A stretch of 64,000 bases of DNA from Spirochaetaceae bacterium. GTDB taxonomy: Bacteria > Myxococcota_A > UBA9160 > UBA4427. Location: assembly GCA_020632655.1 (NCBI GenBank), contig JACKFD010000014.1:1-64000 (forward strand), written 5' to 3'. Shown here in pieces: positions 1-8,958 of the stretch. The notes beneath the pieces are model-generated. The model was not told the origin of the DNA and did no database searches. It saw only the letters and a list, made by a program, of their open reading frames with translations. Every line of letters begins with the position of its first letter. Within the stretch, counting starts at the first letter, position 1. Both the position numbers and the translations under genes were made by a program.

Positions 1-1
1 C

Positions 2-799
2 GGCGAAGTCGCGGGGCTCGTCGAGAACCAGCTGAACGCCGCGGATCCGGTCGTCGTGGCCCTGCCCGGCGGGCTCGCCTCGTCCTTCGCGTCGATCGCG
101 ACCGAAGGGACCGGCCAGCTGCCCCTCGATCCGACCCTCGGCCGCGCGCTCAAGGTCGAGAAGGCCCGCAAGACCCTCGGCCAGTACATCCAGGACGGCG
201 GCGTCGTCGGCTACGTGATCATCGCGCTCGGCCTCGCCGCCCTCGCGCTGACGGCCTTCAAGGCCTTCGAGATCCTGCGCTTCCCGGTCGCCGAGCTGAC
301 CGTCGTCGACGGCATCCTCGAGGACCTGGCCCAGGGCAGCCAGGCCGCCGCCGCGAAGCGCGCCGGGGGCATCGAGGGCGTCGCGGGCGAGCTGCTCCAG
401 ACGGGTGTGCGACACGCGACCGAGTCCCGCGCGGTCCTCGAGGAGCTGCTCTTCGAGCCGATCCTGCGCGTGCGTCCGCGACTCGAGCGCTTCCTGCCCT
501 TCCTCTCGATCACGGCCGCCGCGTCGCCGCTGCTCGGCCTGCTCGGCACCGTGATCGGCATGATCAACACCTTCCAGCTCATCACGATCTTCGGCACGGG
601 CGACGCGAAGAGCCTGTCCTCGGGCATCTCCGAGGCGCTCATGACGACGGCGCTCGGTCTGATCGTGGCGATCCCGACCCTGATCCTGCACGGCGGACTG
701 TCGCGGCTCGCGAAGCGGAAGCTCGGTCAGCTGGAAGAGGTATCGGTGGCATTCCTGAACGGCGTCGACGTGCTGCGCGGCGCCGACACCCGGAGATGA
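2..799 (+). CDS. MotA/TolQ/ExbB proton channel protein, long TtpC-type (5' end outside window)
   Basis: This is the C-terminal part of an ExbB-family inner-membrane proton channel. The frame is open to the left edge without a stop, so the gene starts before the window; the GTG at 56 is an internal codon. One membrane segment lies at VVGYVIIALGLAALALTAF and two more flank the conserved motifs GLLGTVIGMINTF and SGISEALMTTALGLIVAIP, the usual ExbB channel helices. The residues before the first membrane segment show that the protein has an N-terminal extension, as in TtpC proteins of Vibrio TonB2/TonB3 systems (family knowledge). It is followed by a second, shorter ExbB, two ExbDs and TonB, so it should act in a TonB energy-transduction complex. 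Confidence 0.9.
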   Translation, partial: GEVAGLVENQLNAADPVVVALPGGLASSFASIATEGTGQLPLDPTLGRALKVEKARKTLGQYIQDGGVVGYVIIALGLAALALTAFKAFEILRFPVAELTVVDGILEDLAQGSQAAAAKRAGGIEGVAGELLQTGVRHATESRAVLEELLFEPILRVRPRLERFLPFLSITAAASPLLGLLGTVIGMINTFQLITIFGTGDAKSLSSGISEALMTTALGLIVAIPTLILHGGLSRLAKRKLGQLEEVSVAFLNGVDVLRGADTRR

Positions 800-851
800 T
801 CAAGGTCGGTCGTCGACTCGATCGTCGGCCGGACCTGGAAGGAGGCGCGAG

Positions 852-1499
852 ATGGAAGGCTTGAGCCGGATCCTGGACATCTGGGAGAGCGGGGGGTGGG
901 TGATGATCCCGCTCTTCGGTCTCGCGGTGCTGCTCTACGCGCAGGCCTTCGGTCTGCTGATGGTCGCGCGGCGGGCGCGCCTCGACTCCTCGTCGGCGGC
1001 GATGTGGTGGGACTGGGTGCGCAAGCCGGCGAATGCCGAGGGTCGCGTCCGCGAGATCATCGAGTACACGCAGCAGGGCCGGAAGACGGGGGACGAGGTC
1101 CGCAACCGCTTCGACGACGTGCGGCGCTCCCTGATCGGTCTGCTCGATCGGCGCACGGCCTTCGTCTCGATGCTGGTCGCTGCAGCACCCCTGATGGGCC
1201 TGCTCGGCACGGTCCTCGGCATGCTCCAGACCTTCTTCGGCATCTCGACCGGCGGTGGCGCCGAGACGGCGGGCGTCGTCGCGGCGGGCATCTCCGAGGC
1301 CCTCGTTACGACCCAGACGGGCCTCACGATCGCGCTCCCGGGTCTCTTCATCGTGATGATGATCCAGCGCCAGCGGCAGTCCCTCGACGCCAAGCTCTCC
1401 CGCCTCGAGAGCCTGACGCTCAGCCATCTGCTCCTCGACATGCCGGGCCAGGGAACCGCGCCCGACGAAGAGAAGAGGGTATGGCACGACGCAGCGTGA
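852..1499 (+). CDS. exbB: ExbB-type proton channel protein
   Basis: A 215-residue MotA/TolQ/ExbB protein of the short form. An N-terminal membrane segment (about residues 14-38) is followed by a cytoplasmic stretch and the family signature GLLGTVLGMLQTFFGI, then GISEALVTTQTGLTIALPGLF, which form the channel helices that work with ExbD. A good ribosome site (GGAGG near 841) precedes the ATG. The 3' end overlaps the ATG of the first exbD by 19 bases, which argues for translational coupling. Together with the preceding long ExbB it would form the stator that uses the proton gradient to energise TonB. Confidence 0.93.
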   Translation: MEGLSRILDIWESGGWVMIPLFGLAVLLYAQAFGLLMVARRARLDSSSAAMWWDWVRKPANAEGRVREIIEYTQQGRKTGDEVRNRFDDVRRSLIGLLDRRTAFVSMLVAAAPLMGLLGTVLGMLQTFFGISTGGGAETAGVVAAGISEALVTTQTGLTIALPGLFIVMMIQRQRQSLDAKLSRLESLTLSHLLLDMPGQGTAPDEEKRVWHDAA

Positions 1500-1882
1500 T
1501 CGGTCAGGAGGAGGAGACGGGGATCGAGCTGTCCCCGATGATCGACTGCATCTTCATCCTCCTCATCTTCTTCATCGTGACGACCGTGTTCGTCGAGGAG
1601 AAGGGCCTCCAGGTCGACAAGCCCGACGCGGCCGCGCTCCCGTCGTCGGAGCCCTCCGAGAATCTCGTGATCGAGATCTCGGCGCAGAACGAGATCCGGA
1701 TCGGCGGACAGTCCGTCACCCTCGCGGACGTGACGCCTCGCGTGAAGGCCGCGCTCTCCGACCCCGACACGGCGGTCGTGATCCGGGCGCACGAGAAGTC
1801 GCGCCACGCCGTCTTCGTGAGCGTCTGGGACGCCGCCAAGCGGGGCGGTGCCGAGATGCTGAGCTTCAGCACGATCAACTGA
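1481..1882 (+). CDS. exbD: ExbD/TolR biopolymer transport protein, first copy
   Basis: A 133-residue ExbD-family protein. The single membrane helix SPMIDCIFILLIFFIVTTVF carries the essential aspartate (SPMID), equivalent to Asp25 of E. coli ExbD, and is followed by a periplasmic domain. The frame is open upstream, but the ATG at 1481 has an AGAGGG site just before it and gives the normal ExbD length. The gene overlaps the end of exbB by 19 bases. A second exbD with an almost identical helix follows 45 bases downstream, so this is a tandem duplication within the operon. Confidence 0.93.
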   Translation: MARRSVIGQEEETGIELSPMIDCIFILLIFFIVTTVFVEEKGLQVDKPDAAALPSSEPSENLVIEISAQNEIRIGGQSVTLADVTPRVKAALSDPDTAVVIRAHEKSRHAVFVSVWDAAKRGGAEMLSFSTIN

Positions 1883-1890
1883 CTCCGAGG

Positions 1891-1906
1891 CCGCCCGGTC
1901 GGGCGG
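1891..1906. other. intercistronic GC hairpin between the two exbD genes
   Basis: CCGCCCG and CGGGCGG face each other across two bases, so a six-base stem with a GGTC loop is the realistic fold. It sits nine bases after the first exbD stop and is not followed by a T-run. It could stabilise or attenuate the transcript between the two exbD cistrons. It may also be chance in such GC-rich DNA. Confidence 0.4.
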
Positions 1907-1927
1907 CGGAAGCTGGATCCCCCCGAG

Positions 1928-2332
1928 ATGCCGCGACCCAACATCGCCGCCGAGCCGGACGTCGAGGCCCGGATCGATCTCTCGCCGATGATCGACTGCA
2001 TCTTCATCCTGCTGATCTTCTTCATCGTCACGACCGTCTTCATCGAGGAGCCCGGCGTCGACGTCTTCAAGCCCGACGCCTCGGTCGACGCGGATCTCGA
2101 GAAGAACAGCATCATCATCGCCGTGACGGCGGACAACAAGGTCGTCTACGGCGGACGCGAGCTCGGCGTCGCGGGCGTCGGCGCGCGGGTGCGGCAGCTG
2201 CTCAATAAGGACGAGCTGCCCGTGATCATCCAGGCCGACGCGAACGCGGACCACGGCGTCTTCTCCGACGTCTGGAGCGAGGTCAAGAACGCGGGCGCGA
2301 AGAAGATCAGCCTGTCCACGAGGAACGACTGA
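1928..2332 (+). CDS. exbD: ExbD/TolR biopolymer transport protein, second copy
   Basis: A 134-residue ExbD-family protein whose membrane helix SPMIDCIFILLIFFIVTTVF is identical to that of the preceding ExbD, with the same essential aspartate. The periplasmic parts have diverged: this copy has FIEEPGVDVFKPDA where the first has FVEEKGLQVDKPDA. The ATG at 1928 follows a short leader. Two ExbDs in one operon could form a mixed dimer inside the ExbB pentamer, or serve the two different ExbBs; this is inference. The next gene, tonB, begins 12 bases after the stop. Confidence 0.93.
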   Translation: MPRPNIAAEPDVEARIDLSPMIDCIFILLIFFIVTTVFIEEPGVDVFKPDASVDADLEKNSIIIAVTADNKVVYGGRELGVAGVGARVRQLLNKDELPVIIQADANADHGVFSDVWSEVKNAGAKKISLSTRND

Positions 2333-2344
2333 GGCCCGAGGACG

Positions 2345-3022
2345 ATGCCCCCCGAGCGATCTTCCCATCATCCCTTCCAGGTCGAGTCGTCCCGGAAGGA
2401 CGTGAGCCTGAGCTTCCTGCTCGGCGCGATCTTCGCCTTTGCGCTCTTCGCGGCGATGGCGGCGATCCAGCTGCTCGGCGACACGCCCGAGCTCGAAGCG
2501 GACATGGTCGAGAAGGTGCTCGTCTACACGCCGCCCGAGGTGGAGGAGATCGAGGAGGATCTGCCGCCGCCGCCGGAGGAGGAGCCGCCGCCGGAGCTCG
2601 AGGTGGAGCCGCCGCAGCTCTCCCTCGACCAGCTCGACATCGCCCTCAATCCCGGCACGGGGGGCGCCATCACGGGCGACTTCGCGATGCCGACCGTGAC
2701 GGCGAGTGCTGCGTCCCTCGGCACCGAGGACTTCATCGACTTCTCCGAGCTCGATCAGGTCCCGCGGCCCATGCCCGGCTCGAATCTCGACTTCCCGCGT
2801 CGCCTGAAGCGCAAGGCCGTCAACGGTCGCGTCGTGCTGCTGATCAAGCTCGACGAGCAGGGGCGGGTGATCGAGTCGGAGGTCGAGTCCTCGAACCTGC
2901 CCGAGTTCGAGAAGATCGTTGCGAGCCAGGTCGCGAAGTGGCGCTTCACGCCGCCGACCCGGGGCGGCACGCCCGTGCGCGCCCAGGCCCGCTTCCCGAT
3001 TCCCATCAACATCAGCGGCTAG
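2345..3022 (+). CDS. tonB: TonB energy transducer
   Basis: A 225-residue TonB. It has a cytoplasmic N-terminus, one membrane helix at about residues 22-44 (SFLLGAIFAFALFAAMAAI), a short proline/glutamate spacer at 63-90, and a C-terminal TonB domain at about 140-225 with FPRRLKRKAVNGRVVL and ending PIPINISG. The spacer is shorter than in E. coli TonB, as is usual for TonB2/TonB3-type proteins. It would pass energy from the ExbB/ExbD complex to outer-membrane receptors, the most likely partner being the receptor encoded at 4510. All genes of the module run in the same direction with gaps of under 50 bases. Confidence 0.93.
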   Translation: MPPERSSHHPFQVESSRKDVSLSFLLGAIFAFALFAAMAAIQLLGDTPELEADMVEKVLVYTPPEVEEIEEDLPPPPEEEPPPELEVEPPQLSLDQLDIALNPGTGGAITGDFAMPTVTASAASLGTEDFIDFSELDQVPRPMPGSNLDFPRRLKRKAVNGRVVLLIKLDEQGRVIESEVESSNLPEFEKIVASQVAKWRFTPPTRGGTPVRAQARFPIPINISG

Positions 3023-3042
3023 GCCGCGCGAGGACGCCCCCG

Positions 3043-4473
3043 ATGCCTCATCGCCCGCTCGAGACTCCCCACGCCCGATCCCCCCGCGCCGTCCGCGCGA
3101 AGGGGCGCGTCGGCGGCGTTGCGCTCACGCTCGTGGCCCTCTGCGGGCTCGTCGCGGCGGGTCCCGCCCCGGCTCAGTTCAAGCCCTGGAGCGGCGCCTC
3201 GATCGTCGACGATCCCGAATGGCAGAAGAGCTTCCTCGGCAGCTACGGCTTCCTGTCCGGCGCCGAGCCCGACGTGCGACCGAGCGAGCTCGAGCTGCTG
3301 AAGGAAGTCATCGACCTGATGAAGGTCAATCCGAAGGCCGCGGCCCTGGCCCTCGCCCAGCGCAAGCCCGCCGACAGCAGCGCCGCGATCGATTTCGTGC
3401 TGGCGAACCTGCAGTTCCAGAACGGCGAGAACGCGGCGGCGGCGGAGACCTACGAGGCGGCGATCTCGAAGTTCCCGGACTTCCGCCGCGCCCACAAGAA
3501 CCTGGGCCTCCTGCGGGTCCAGACGAACGACTTCGCCGGCGGAATCGAGCACCTCTCGAAGGCGATCGAGCTCGGGGAGCGCGACGGCCGGGCCTTCGGT
3601 CTGCTCGGCTACTGCTACGTCAACGTCGAGAACTACGTCGCGGCGGAGGCGGCCTACCGTAACGCGATCCTGCAGCAGCCGGACGTGCGGGACTGGCAGC
3701 TGGGTCTTGCGCGTTCGCTCGTCGCGATGGAGAAGAACGAGGAGGCGATCGCGCTCTTCTCCGCCATGCTCGAGAAGGATCCGACCGACGCGACGTCCTG
3801 GATGCTGCAGGCGAACGCCTACCTCGGTCTCGACCAGCCGATGGCGGCGGCGGTCAATCTCGAGGCCGTGCGCATGCTCGGCAAGGCCGAGGCCTCGACG
3901 CTGACTCTGCTCGGCGACATCTACATGAACGAGGGCGTCTTCGACATGGCGAAGGACGCCTACCTCGCGGTCGTGGAGCGCGATCGCGAGGGGAAGCAGT
4001 TCCAGGCGGCGCGCCGTGCGGCGGACCTGCTCACCCGGGCCCAGGCCTACGCGCAGGCGGCGGACCTGCTGGGCTCGATCGAGCGACGCTACGGGAAGTC
4101 GCTGTCGCGCGACGAAGGGCTCGACCTGAAGACGCTGCAGGCGAAGGTCGCGAGGGCACAGGGACGCGACAAGGAGGCGGCGCGGCTGCTCGAGCAGGTC
4201 GTCGATCTCGACGGCACGCGCGGCGACGCGCTGCTCGAGCTGGCCCGCTTCCATCGCGACGTCGGCAACGACGAGAAGGCCATGCTGATGCTCGAGCGGG
4301 CGCGCAACCTCGATGCCTTCGAGTATCCGGCGCTCGTCGAGCTGGCGCAGGCGAAGGTGGCGGCCAGGGACTACGCCGCGGCGGCCTCGCTCCTGCGCGA
4401 GGCGCTCGAGCTGAAGAACGAGCCGCGGGTGGAGCGCTTCCTCGCCCAGGTCGAGGAGGCTGCGCGCCGCTAG
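3043..4473 (+). CDS. periplasmic TPR-repeat protein of the TonB module
   Basis: A 476-residue exported tetratricopeptide-repeat protein. The ATG at 3043 is chosen because it gives a twenty-base spacing from tonB and a signal peptide ending near GPAPAQ (about residue 45); the frame is open further upstream inside tonB, but that part looks like antisense noise. Helical repeats such as NAAAAETYEAAISKFPDFRR and ENYVAAEAAYRNAILQQPDV run through most of the protein. A TPR protein in this position is known from TonB3-type operons of Vibrio, where it is thought to assist receptor function. Its exact role here is inferred from context only. Confidence 0.85.
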   Translation: MPHRPLETPHARSPRAVRAKGRVGGVALTLVALCGLVAAGPAPAQFKPWSGASIVDDPEWQKSFLGSYGFLSGAEPDVRPSELELLKEVIDLMKVNPKAAALALAQRKPADSSAAIDFVLANLQFQNGENAAAAETYEAAISKFPDFRRAHKNLGLLRVQTNDFAGGIEHLSKAIELGERDGRAFGLLGYCYVNVENYVAAEAAYRNAILQQPDVRDWQLGLARSLVAMEKNEEAIALFSAMLEKDPTDATSWMLQANAYLGLDQPMAAAVNLEAVRMLGKAEASTLTLLGDIYMNEGVFDMAKDAYLAVVERDREGKQFQAARRAADLLTRAQAYAQAADLLGSIERRYGKSLSRDEGLDLKTLQAKVARAQGRDKEAARLLEQVVDLDGTRGDALLELARFHRDVGNDEKAMLMLERARNLDAFEYPALVELAQAKVAARDYAAAASLLREALELKNEPRVERFLAQVEEAARR

Positions 4474-4509
4474 CTCGGCGCCGCAGACACACCCGAAGGG
4501 ATGTGCGAG

Positions 4510-7500
4510 ATGAGCCTTGGGAGGGGGCCGCGGCGTTCGCGGCGAGTGCATCGGCTGCGCGTGGTCGCGTTCGTGATCGCTCTGCTCGGCGTCACGTCGG
4601 GCACGGCGTGGGCGCAGGGCGGGACGGGCACGATCTCGGGTCGCGTCTTCGACGCGGAGTCCGGCGCACCGATCGAGGGCGCCACCGTCATCCTCGCCTA
4701 CCCGGAGCAGGCGGACGGAAGCGACGCGCCGCAGCAGGTCGTCGTCACCGGCATCGAGGGCGACTACGAGTTCGGCGCCGTGCCGGCAGGCTTCTACGGT
4801 CTCTCCTTCATCAAGTCGGGCTACCGCGCGTCGAACGTGACGAACGTCCAGGTCGTCTCGGGGAAGGACGCCGTCACGAACTTCCCCCTGCCGCCCGCCC
4901 AGGCGCTCGCGGGCGGCGACGTGATGGAGCTCGAGGCCTACACGGTCGAGGCCTCGGTCGTGGGCGACCTGATGAACGACCTCGAGCTGCGGCTCGAGTC
5001 GGACCAGATGCTGAACCTGCTCTCGGCCGAGGACCTCTCGAAATTCGCCGCGAGCGACGTCGCCGACGCCCTCAAACGCGTGGCGGGCGTGAACGTCGTC
5101 GCCGGTCGCTTCGCGATCATCCGCGGCCTCGAGGAGCGCTACAGCGCGACCCTCTACAACGGCGCCCCGGTCCCCAGCCCCGACCCCGACCGCCAATCCG
5201 TCCAGCTCGACCTCTTCCCCTCGGACATCGTGTCGAGCCTCCAGCTCGCGAAGACCTTCGAGTCCACCTCGCCGAGCAACGCTGCGGCCGGCTCGATCGA
5301 TATCGTCACCCACGACTACCCCGACGAGCTCACCTTCAAGTGGACCGCAGGCACCGGGTTCAACGAGCCCGCCCTCGACAACTTCCTCCGCCACCAGGAC
5401 AACTCGCCGATCGGCATCATCGTCGACGGCGACCACGCCCTCGAGTCCGACATCAGTGGCTTCGTCGGCGGCACCTTCGATGTCTTCGACCGGGAGCTGC
5501 AGTTCAAGCTGGTCGTTGCTCAGGAGATCGACTTCGAGACCTTCGAGGGCATGCAGCAGTCGCGGCAGCCCGAGCTGCCCGTCACGCGTCGTGGCTTCGT
5601 GATCGGTTCCGGCGACCTCAGCAAGGGCGTCCTGTCCCTGTCCGGTGGTCGCTTCGACCTCACGCAGAGCGCTCGGATCGAGCAGGACACCTACTTCGGC
5701 GCCTTCGGTCTCGATCTCGACCGCGAGGGCGACCATCGGATCGACGCGTCGGCGTTCTACACGAAGAAGCAGCAGGAGACCGTTCTCCTGCTCGAGAACG
5801 GCTTCTTCCCTAACGTCGACTACGCCGCGCTCACCCCGGAGGACTACCTGCGGCCGCAGACCTTCGAGGACTTCGCGACCCGGCAGTCGTTCCTCGGTTC
5901 CTTCCGAGAGGAAGAGAGTGCGGTGAATCGCGGCCCGCTCTCGTTCCTCCCGCGCTACCAGAGCGCGTCCTTCGACGAGTCCCGTGAGCTGCAGATCTAC
6001 CAGCTGAACGCCCAGCACGATCTCGGCGAGCTGTTCGAGGGGCTCGAGCTCTCCTGGATCGCGAACTACTCCGAGACGAAGCAATCGGAGCGCATCTTCC
6101 AGTCCCGCTACTGGTACGAGCCGAACGTCGTCCCCGAGCCGATCCCCGGGAGCTTCATCCCGACAGGCTTCCCACCGAAGGTGTCCGATTTCGGCCCGGG
6201 GCAGTTCACGGGCGGTACGGCCGGCACCACGATCTACTTCGACAACCAGATCGAGGAGAACCAGTACTTCTTCCGGGCGGACCTCGGCTACGCCTTCTCG
6301 CCCTGGCGCCCCCTCGAGGTGGCCCTCGGCACGGGCTTCTGGTTCGAGCAGGCGAACCGGTCCGTCGACGTCCTGACCTCGGTCACTCCCGTTCCCCTCG
6401 CGGGCCGCGGAGGTGTCGTCGGTACGGGCTCGACCGCCTACGTACAGGCGCCCGATGCCGCGCAGCTGGGTCGACGGCTCTTCTCGGCCCTGGGGCTCGA
6501 CGACCTCGAGAATCCCGGACGTTCGCGCTTCAAGCGCGAGGTGATCGCCTGGTCCGGTGACGCCAAGCTCACGTTCGCCGAGGACCTCGACTGGCTCTGG
6601 AACTACCACCTCGACTTCGACGTCTTCGGCGGGGTCCGCATCGAGAACCTCCGCATCACCTCGATCAACGATCCGCGCAACGGCTTCTGCTCGGACGCCT
6701 CCCGCGAGGCCAATGGTCCGAACGGCCGCTGTCCGCCGGGCACGATCCCGCAGATCTTCCCCGGCACCTATCTCTTCATCGATCGCTTCGACAATCCCGA
6801 CAACCCGATCCTCGCGGAGCCGACGCCGCCTCCCGGCTTCGTCTACAACGACCAGATCCTCGGAATCAACCTGCCGACCGACGAGAACGGGATCGTCGAC
6901 GTGCTGAGTCTGCAGGACATCTTCCGGGTCGTGAACGGGGAGATCGACGAGCTGCAGATCCTGCCCGATCTGGGCATCACCTGGCGCGTCGCGGACAACG
7001 TCATGCTTCGAGGCGCCTGGTCGCAGACCGTCGCGCGGCCGTCCTTCCGGGAGCTCGGCTACTACGTGACGATCAAGCCGGGCATCTCGGACTTCATCGT
7101 CGGGAATCCGCAGCTCGGGCTCTCGAAGGTGGAGAGCTTCGACGTACGCGCCGAGTTCACCTGGGGCGAGCTCGGCGATCTTGCGGCGATCAGCTTCTTC
7201 GACAAGACGATCGACAACCCGATCGAGGCGATCGTGCTGCGCAATCCGACGGATCTCGTCTACAGCTACCGGACCTGGCGGAACAACCCGAACCAGGCGA
7301 CGTTGCGCGGCGTCGAGCTCGAGGCGAGACAGAATCTCGGGATCCTGCACGACGTGCTCGAGGTGATCTCGATCGGCGGCAACTTCACGTACATCGATGC
7401 CGAGGTCGAACGTACCCCCCTCGAGATCGCCCGGGCCGCGGCCTTCTACGGCGCGACCCAGGCGGACATCGATGCCGGCCTGATCCACTTCAGCAGGCTG

Positions 7501-7905
7501 AAGCGCAAGCGACGCCTCTTCAACCAGCCCGAGTGGATCGCGAATGGCGACATCACCTTCGACCATCCCGACTGGGGGACGAAGGCGACCCTCTCGATCT
7601 TCGCGATCAGCGAGGTCCTCGATACGGCGGGCTCGGGCAACCTGCTGCCGAACGGCAACCTCGACTCGATCAATCTCGACCGCTTCACGGACGAGTACTT
7701 CCAGGTCGACTTCGTGATCAGCCAGACCTTCGGGATTCCGCGGATCCCGGGCGAATGGACGGTCAAGACGTCGATCAAGAATCTGACCGACTCGAGCCGC
7801 GGCGTCATCTACGACCAGTCCCAGACCGTCGACGACGTCCACGAGCGGTCGTTCAAGCAGGGCCGCGACTACACCTTCGGCCTCGGCTACACGCTCGTCT
7901 ACTGA
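4510..7905 (+). CDS. TonB-dependent outer-membrane receptor
   Basis: A large receptor of about 1131 residues. A signal peptide ends at TAWAQ, followed by a carboxypeptidase-regulatory-like domain (TISGRVFDAESGAPIEGATV to about residue 110), then a plug domain (LLSAEDLSKFAASDVADALK and IIRGLEERYSATLYNG), and a long 22-strand-type barrel ending in an aromatic residue (GLGYTLVY). The stretch ELEAYTVEAS before the plug resembles a TonB box. ATG 4510 is preferred over ATG 4501 because GAAGGG at 4495-4500 is correctly spaced only for 4510. The substrate cannot be told from sequence. It is the last gene of the TonB operon and is likely the dedicated client of that system. Confidence 0.93.
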   Translation: MSLGRGPRRSRRVHRLRVVAFVIALLGVTSGTAWAQGGTGTISGRVFDAESGAPIEGATVILAYPEQADGSDAPQQVVVTGIEGDYEFGAVPAGFYGLSFIKSGYRASNVTNVQVVSGKDAVTNFPLPPAQALAGGDVMELEAYTVEASVVGDLMNDLELRLESDQMLNLLSAEDLSKFAASDVADALKRVAGVNVVAGRFAIIRGLEERYSATLYNGAPVPSPDPDRQSVQLDLFPSDIVSSLQLAKTFESTSPSNAAAGSIDIVTHDYPDELTFKWTAGTGFNEPALDNFLRHQDNSPIGIIVDGDHALESDISGFVGGTFDVFDRELQFKLVVAQEIDFETFEGMQQSRQPELPVTRRGFVIGSGDLSKGVLSLSGGRFDLTQSARIEQDTYFGAFGLDLDREGDHRIDASAFYTKKQQETVLLLENGFFPNVDYAALTPEDYLRPQTFEDFATRQSFLGSFREEESAVNRGPLSFLPRYQSASFDESRELQIYQLNAQHDLGELFEGLELSWIANYSETKQSERIFQSRYWYEPNVVPEPIPGSFIPTGFPPKVSDFGPGQFTGGTAGTTIYFDNQIEENQYFFRADLGYAFSPWRPLEVALGTGFWFEQANRSVDVLTSVTPVPLAGRGGVVGTGSTAYVQAPDAAQLGRRLFSALGLDDLENPGRSRFKREVIAWSGDAKLTFAEDLDWLWNYHLDFDVFGGVRIENLRITSINDPRNGFCSDASREANGPNGRCPPGTIPQIFPGTYLFIDRFDNPDNPILAEPTPPPGFVYNDQILGINLPTDENGIVDVLSLQDIFRVVNGEIDELQILPDLGITWRVADNVMLRGAWSQTVARPSFRELGYYVTIKPGISDFIVGNPQLGLSKVESFDVRAEFTWGELGDLAAISFFDKTIDNPIEAIVLRNPTDLVYSYRTWRNNPNQATLRGVELEARQNLGILHDVLEVISIGGNFTYIDAEVERTPLEIARAAAFYGATQADIDAGLIHFSRLKRKRRLFNQPEWIANGDITFDHPDWGTKATLSIFAISEVLDTAGSGNLLPNGNLDSINLDRFTDEYFQVDFVISQTFGIPRIPGEWTVKTSIKNLTDSSRGVIYDQSQTVDDVHERSFKQGRDYTFGLGYTLVY

Positions 7906-7932
7906 GCCCGTCGCGCCCGGCCCCCGTCCGGC

Positions 7933-8853
7933 CTAGAACGTGCCCGTCGGTGCCTTGGGGTTGAGCGCGGCGCCGAGGGCCGCGTCGAAGATCCGGGTCG
8001 CGAGGACGGCCGTACGTGCGTCGAGGGGCGGTGCGCCGTGATAGGCGCCCGGGCAGTTGTAGAGCTCGACGGGTACGCCCGCGGCGAGCAGGCGCAGGGC
8101 GTACTCGATGCCCTCGTCGCGGAGCGGGTCGAGGCCGTTCGTCTGCACGAAGGCGGGCGGTAGATTCGAGAGGTCCTGCGCGCGAGCCGGCGCGGCGTAG
8201 GGCGAGGTCCGCGTGCGGTCGGCGTCCTCGCCGAGATAGTGGAGCCACATCCCCTCGTTGCCGGCGGCGTTGAAGCCCGGGGCCCCTTCGGCCTGATGGT
8301 GGGAAGCCGTGCGCAGGCGATCGTCGAGGACGGGGATCATGAGGGCCTGGTAGGCGATCCGCGGACCGCTGCGGTCGCGGGCCATGAGCGTGAGCGCCGC
8401 GGCGAGGGCACCGCCGGCGCTGGCGCCCGTGACGACGAGTCGATCGAGGTCGACCCCGAGCTGGTCGGCGTTCGCAGCGACCCATTGCAGCGCCGCATAG
8501 CAATCCTCGGGGCCGGCCGGGAAGGGATGCTCGGGGGCGAGGCGGTAGTCGACGCTGACGACCACGCAATGGTGGTTTCGGGCCCAGTCGGCCTCCATGC
8601 CGGCGAAGCTCTCGGGATGCATCAGGCAGAAGGCGCCGCCGTGGATCTGCAGCAGGACGGGCAGGGGCGCGGCGCGGCGGACCTTCGGCTGGTAGACGAC
8701 GACGCGGACGTCGGGCGCGCCGGGCGGGCCGGGGACGAAGCGCTCGGCGATGTCGAGCTCGCGGCGATGTTCGTCGCGCAGCTCGAGACCGGGCATCGGC
8801 TCGACGGGCAGGTCGCGGGGCGGGATCGGGAGCAGCTCGTGGGCGCGGGACAT
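7933..8853 (-). CDS. alpha/beta hydrolase, HSL/esterase family
   Basis: A 306-residue hydrolase of the hormone-sensitive-lipase type. It shows the oxyanion motif HGGAF (residues 71-75), the nucleophile elbow TGASAGG with Ser145, and a late histidine in GAYHGAP. The RLAPEHPFPAGPED segment is typical of the family. No signal peptide is seen, so it should be cytoplasmic. The start at 8853 is supported by GGAGG at 8859-8863; a GTG 30 bases further upstream has no such site. It is transcribed toward the TonB receptor gene (tail to tail, 27 bases apart). Likely an ester hydrolase in the catabolic repertoire; the substrate is unknown. Confidence 0.9.
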   Translation of the reverse strand: MSRAHELLPIPPRDLPVEPMPGLELRDEHRRELDIAERFVPGPPGAPDVRVVVYQPKVRRAAPLPVLLQIHGGAFCLMHPESFAGMEADWARNHHCVVVSVDYRLAPEHPFPAGPEDCYAALQWVAANADQLGVDLDRLVVTGASAGGALAAALTLMARDRSGPRIAYQALMIPVLDDRLRTASHHQAEGAPGFNAAGNEGMWLHYLGEDADRTRTSPYAAPARAQDLSNLPPAFVQTNGLDPLRDEGIEYALRLLAAGVPVELYNCPGAYHGAPPLDARTAVLATRIFDAALGAALNPKAPTGTF

Positions 8854-8958
8854 GGCGTCCTCCTTCGCGCCCGATCCTATCACGCGGGATCGACGCGGAG
8901 TGCCTCGGATCCGCGCCTCAGAGCCGGCGGACCTCCGTCGGAGCGCGCGGTCCGTCGC

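Noticed and set aside
3019..7842. A 1607-codon open frame on the minus strand opposite the TPR and receptor genes
   Set aside because: In this GC-rich DNA the strand opposite a real gene often lacks stops. The translation is an Arg/Glu/Val/Leu-rich low-complexity chain without any domain, while the plus strand encodes clear TPR and TonB-receptor proteins.
8150..8165. GGCGGTAG, like the ops element of RfaH-controlled EPS operons
   Set aside because: It lies inside the esterase gene, far from the EPS locus and in a coding context.
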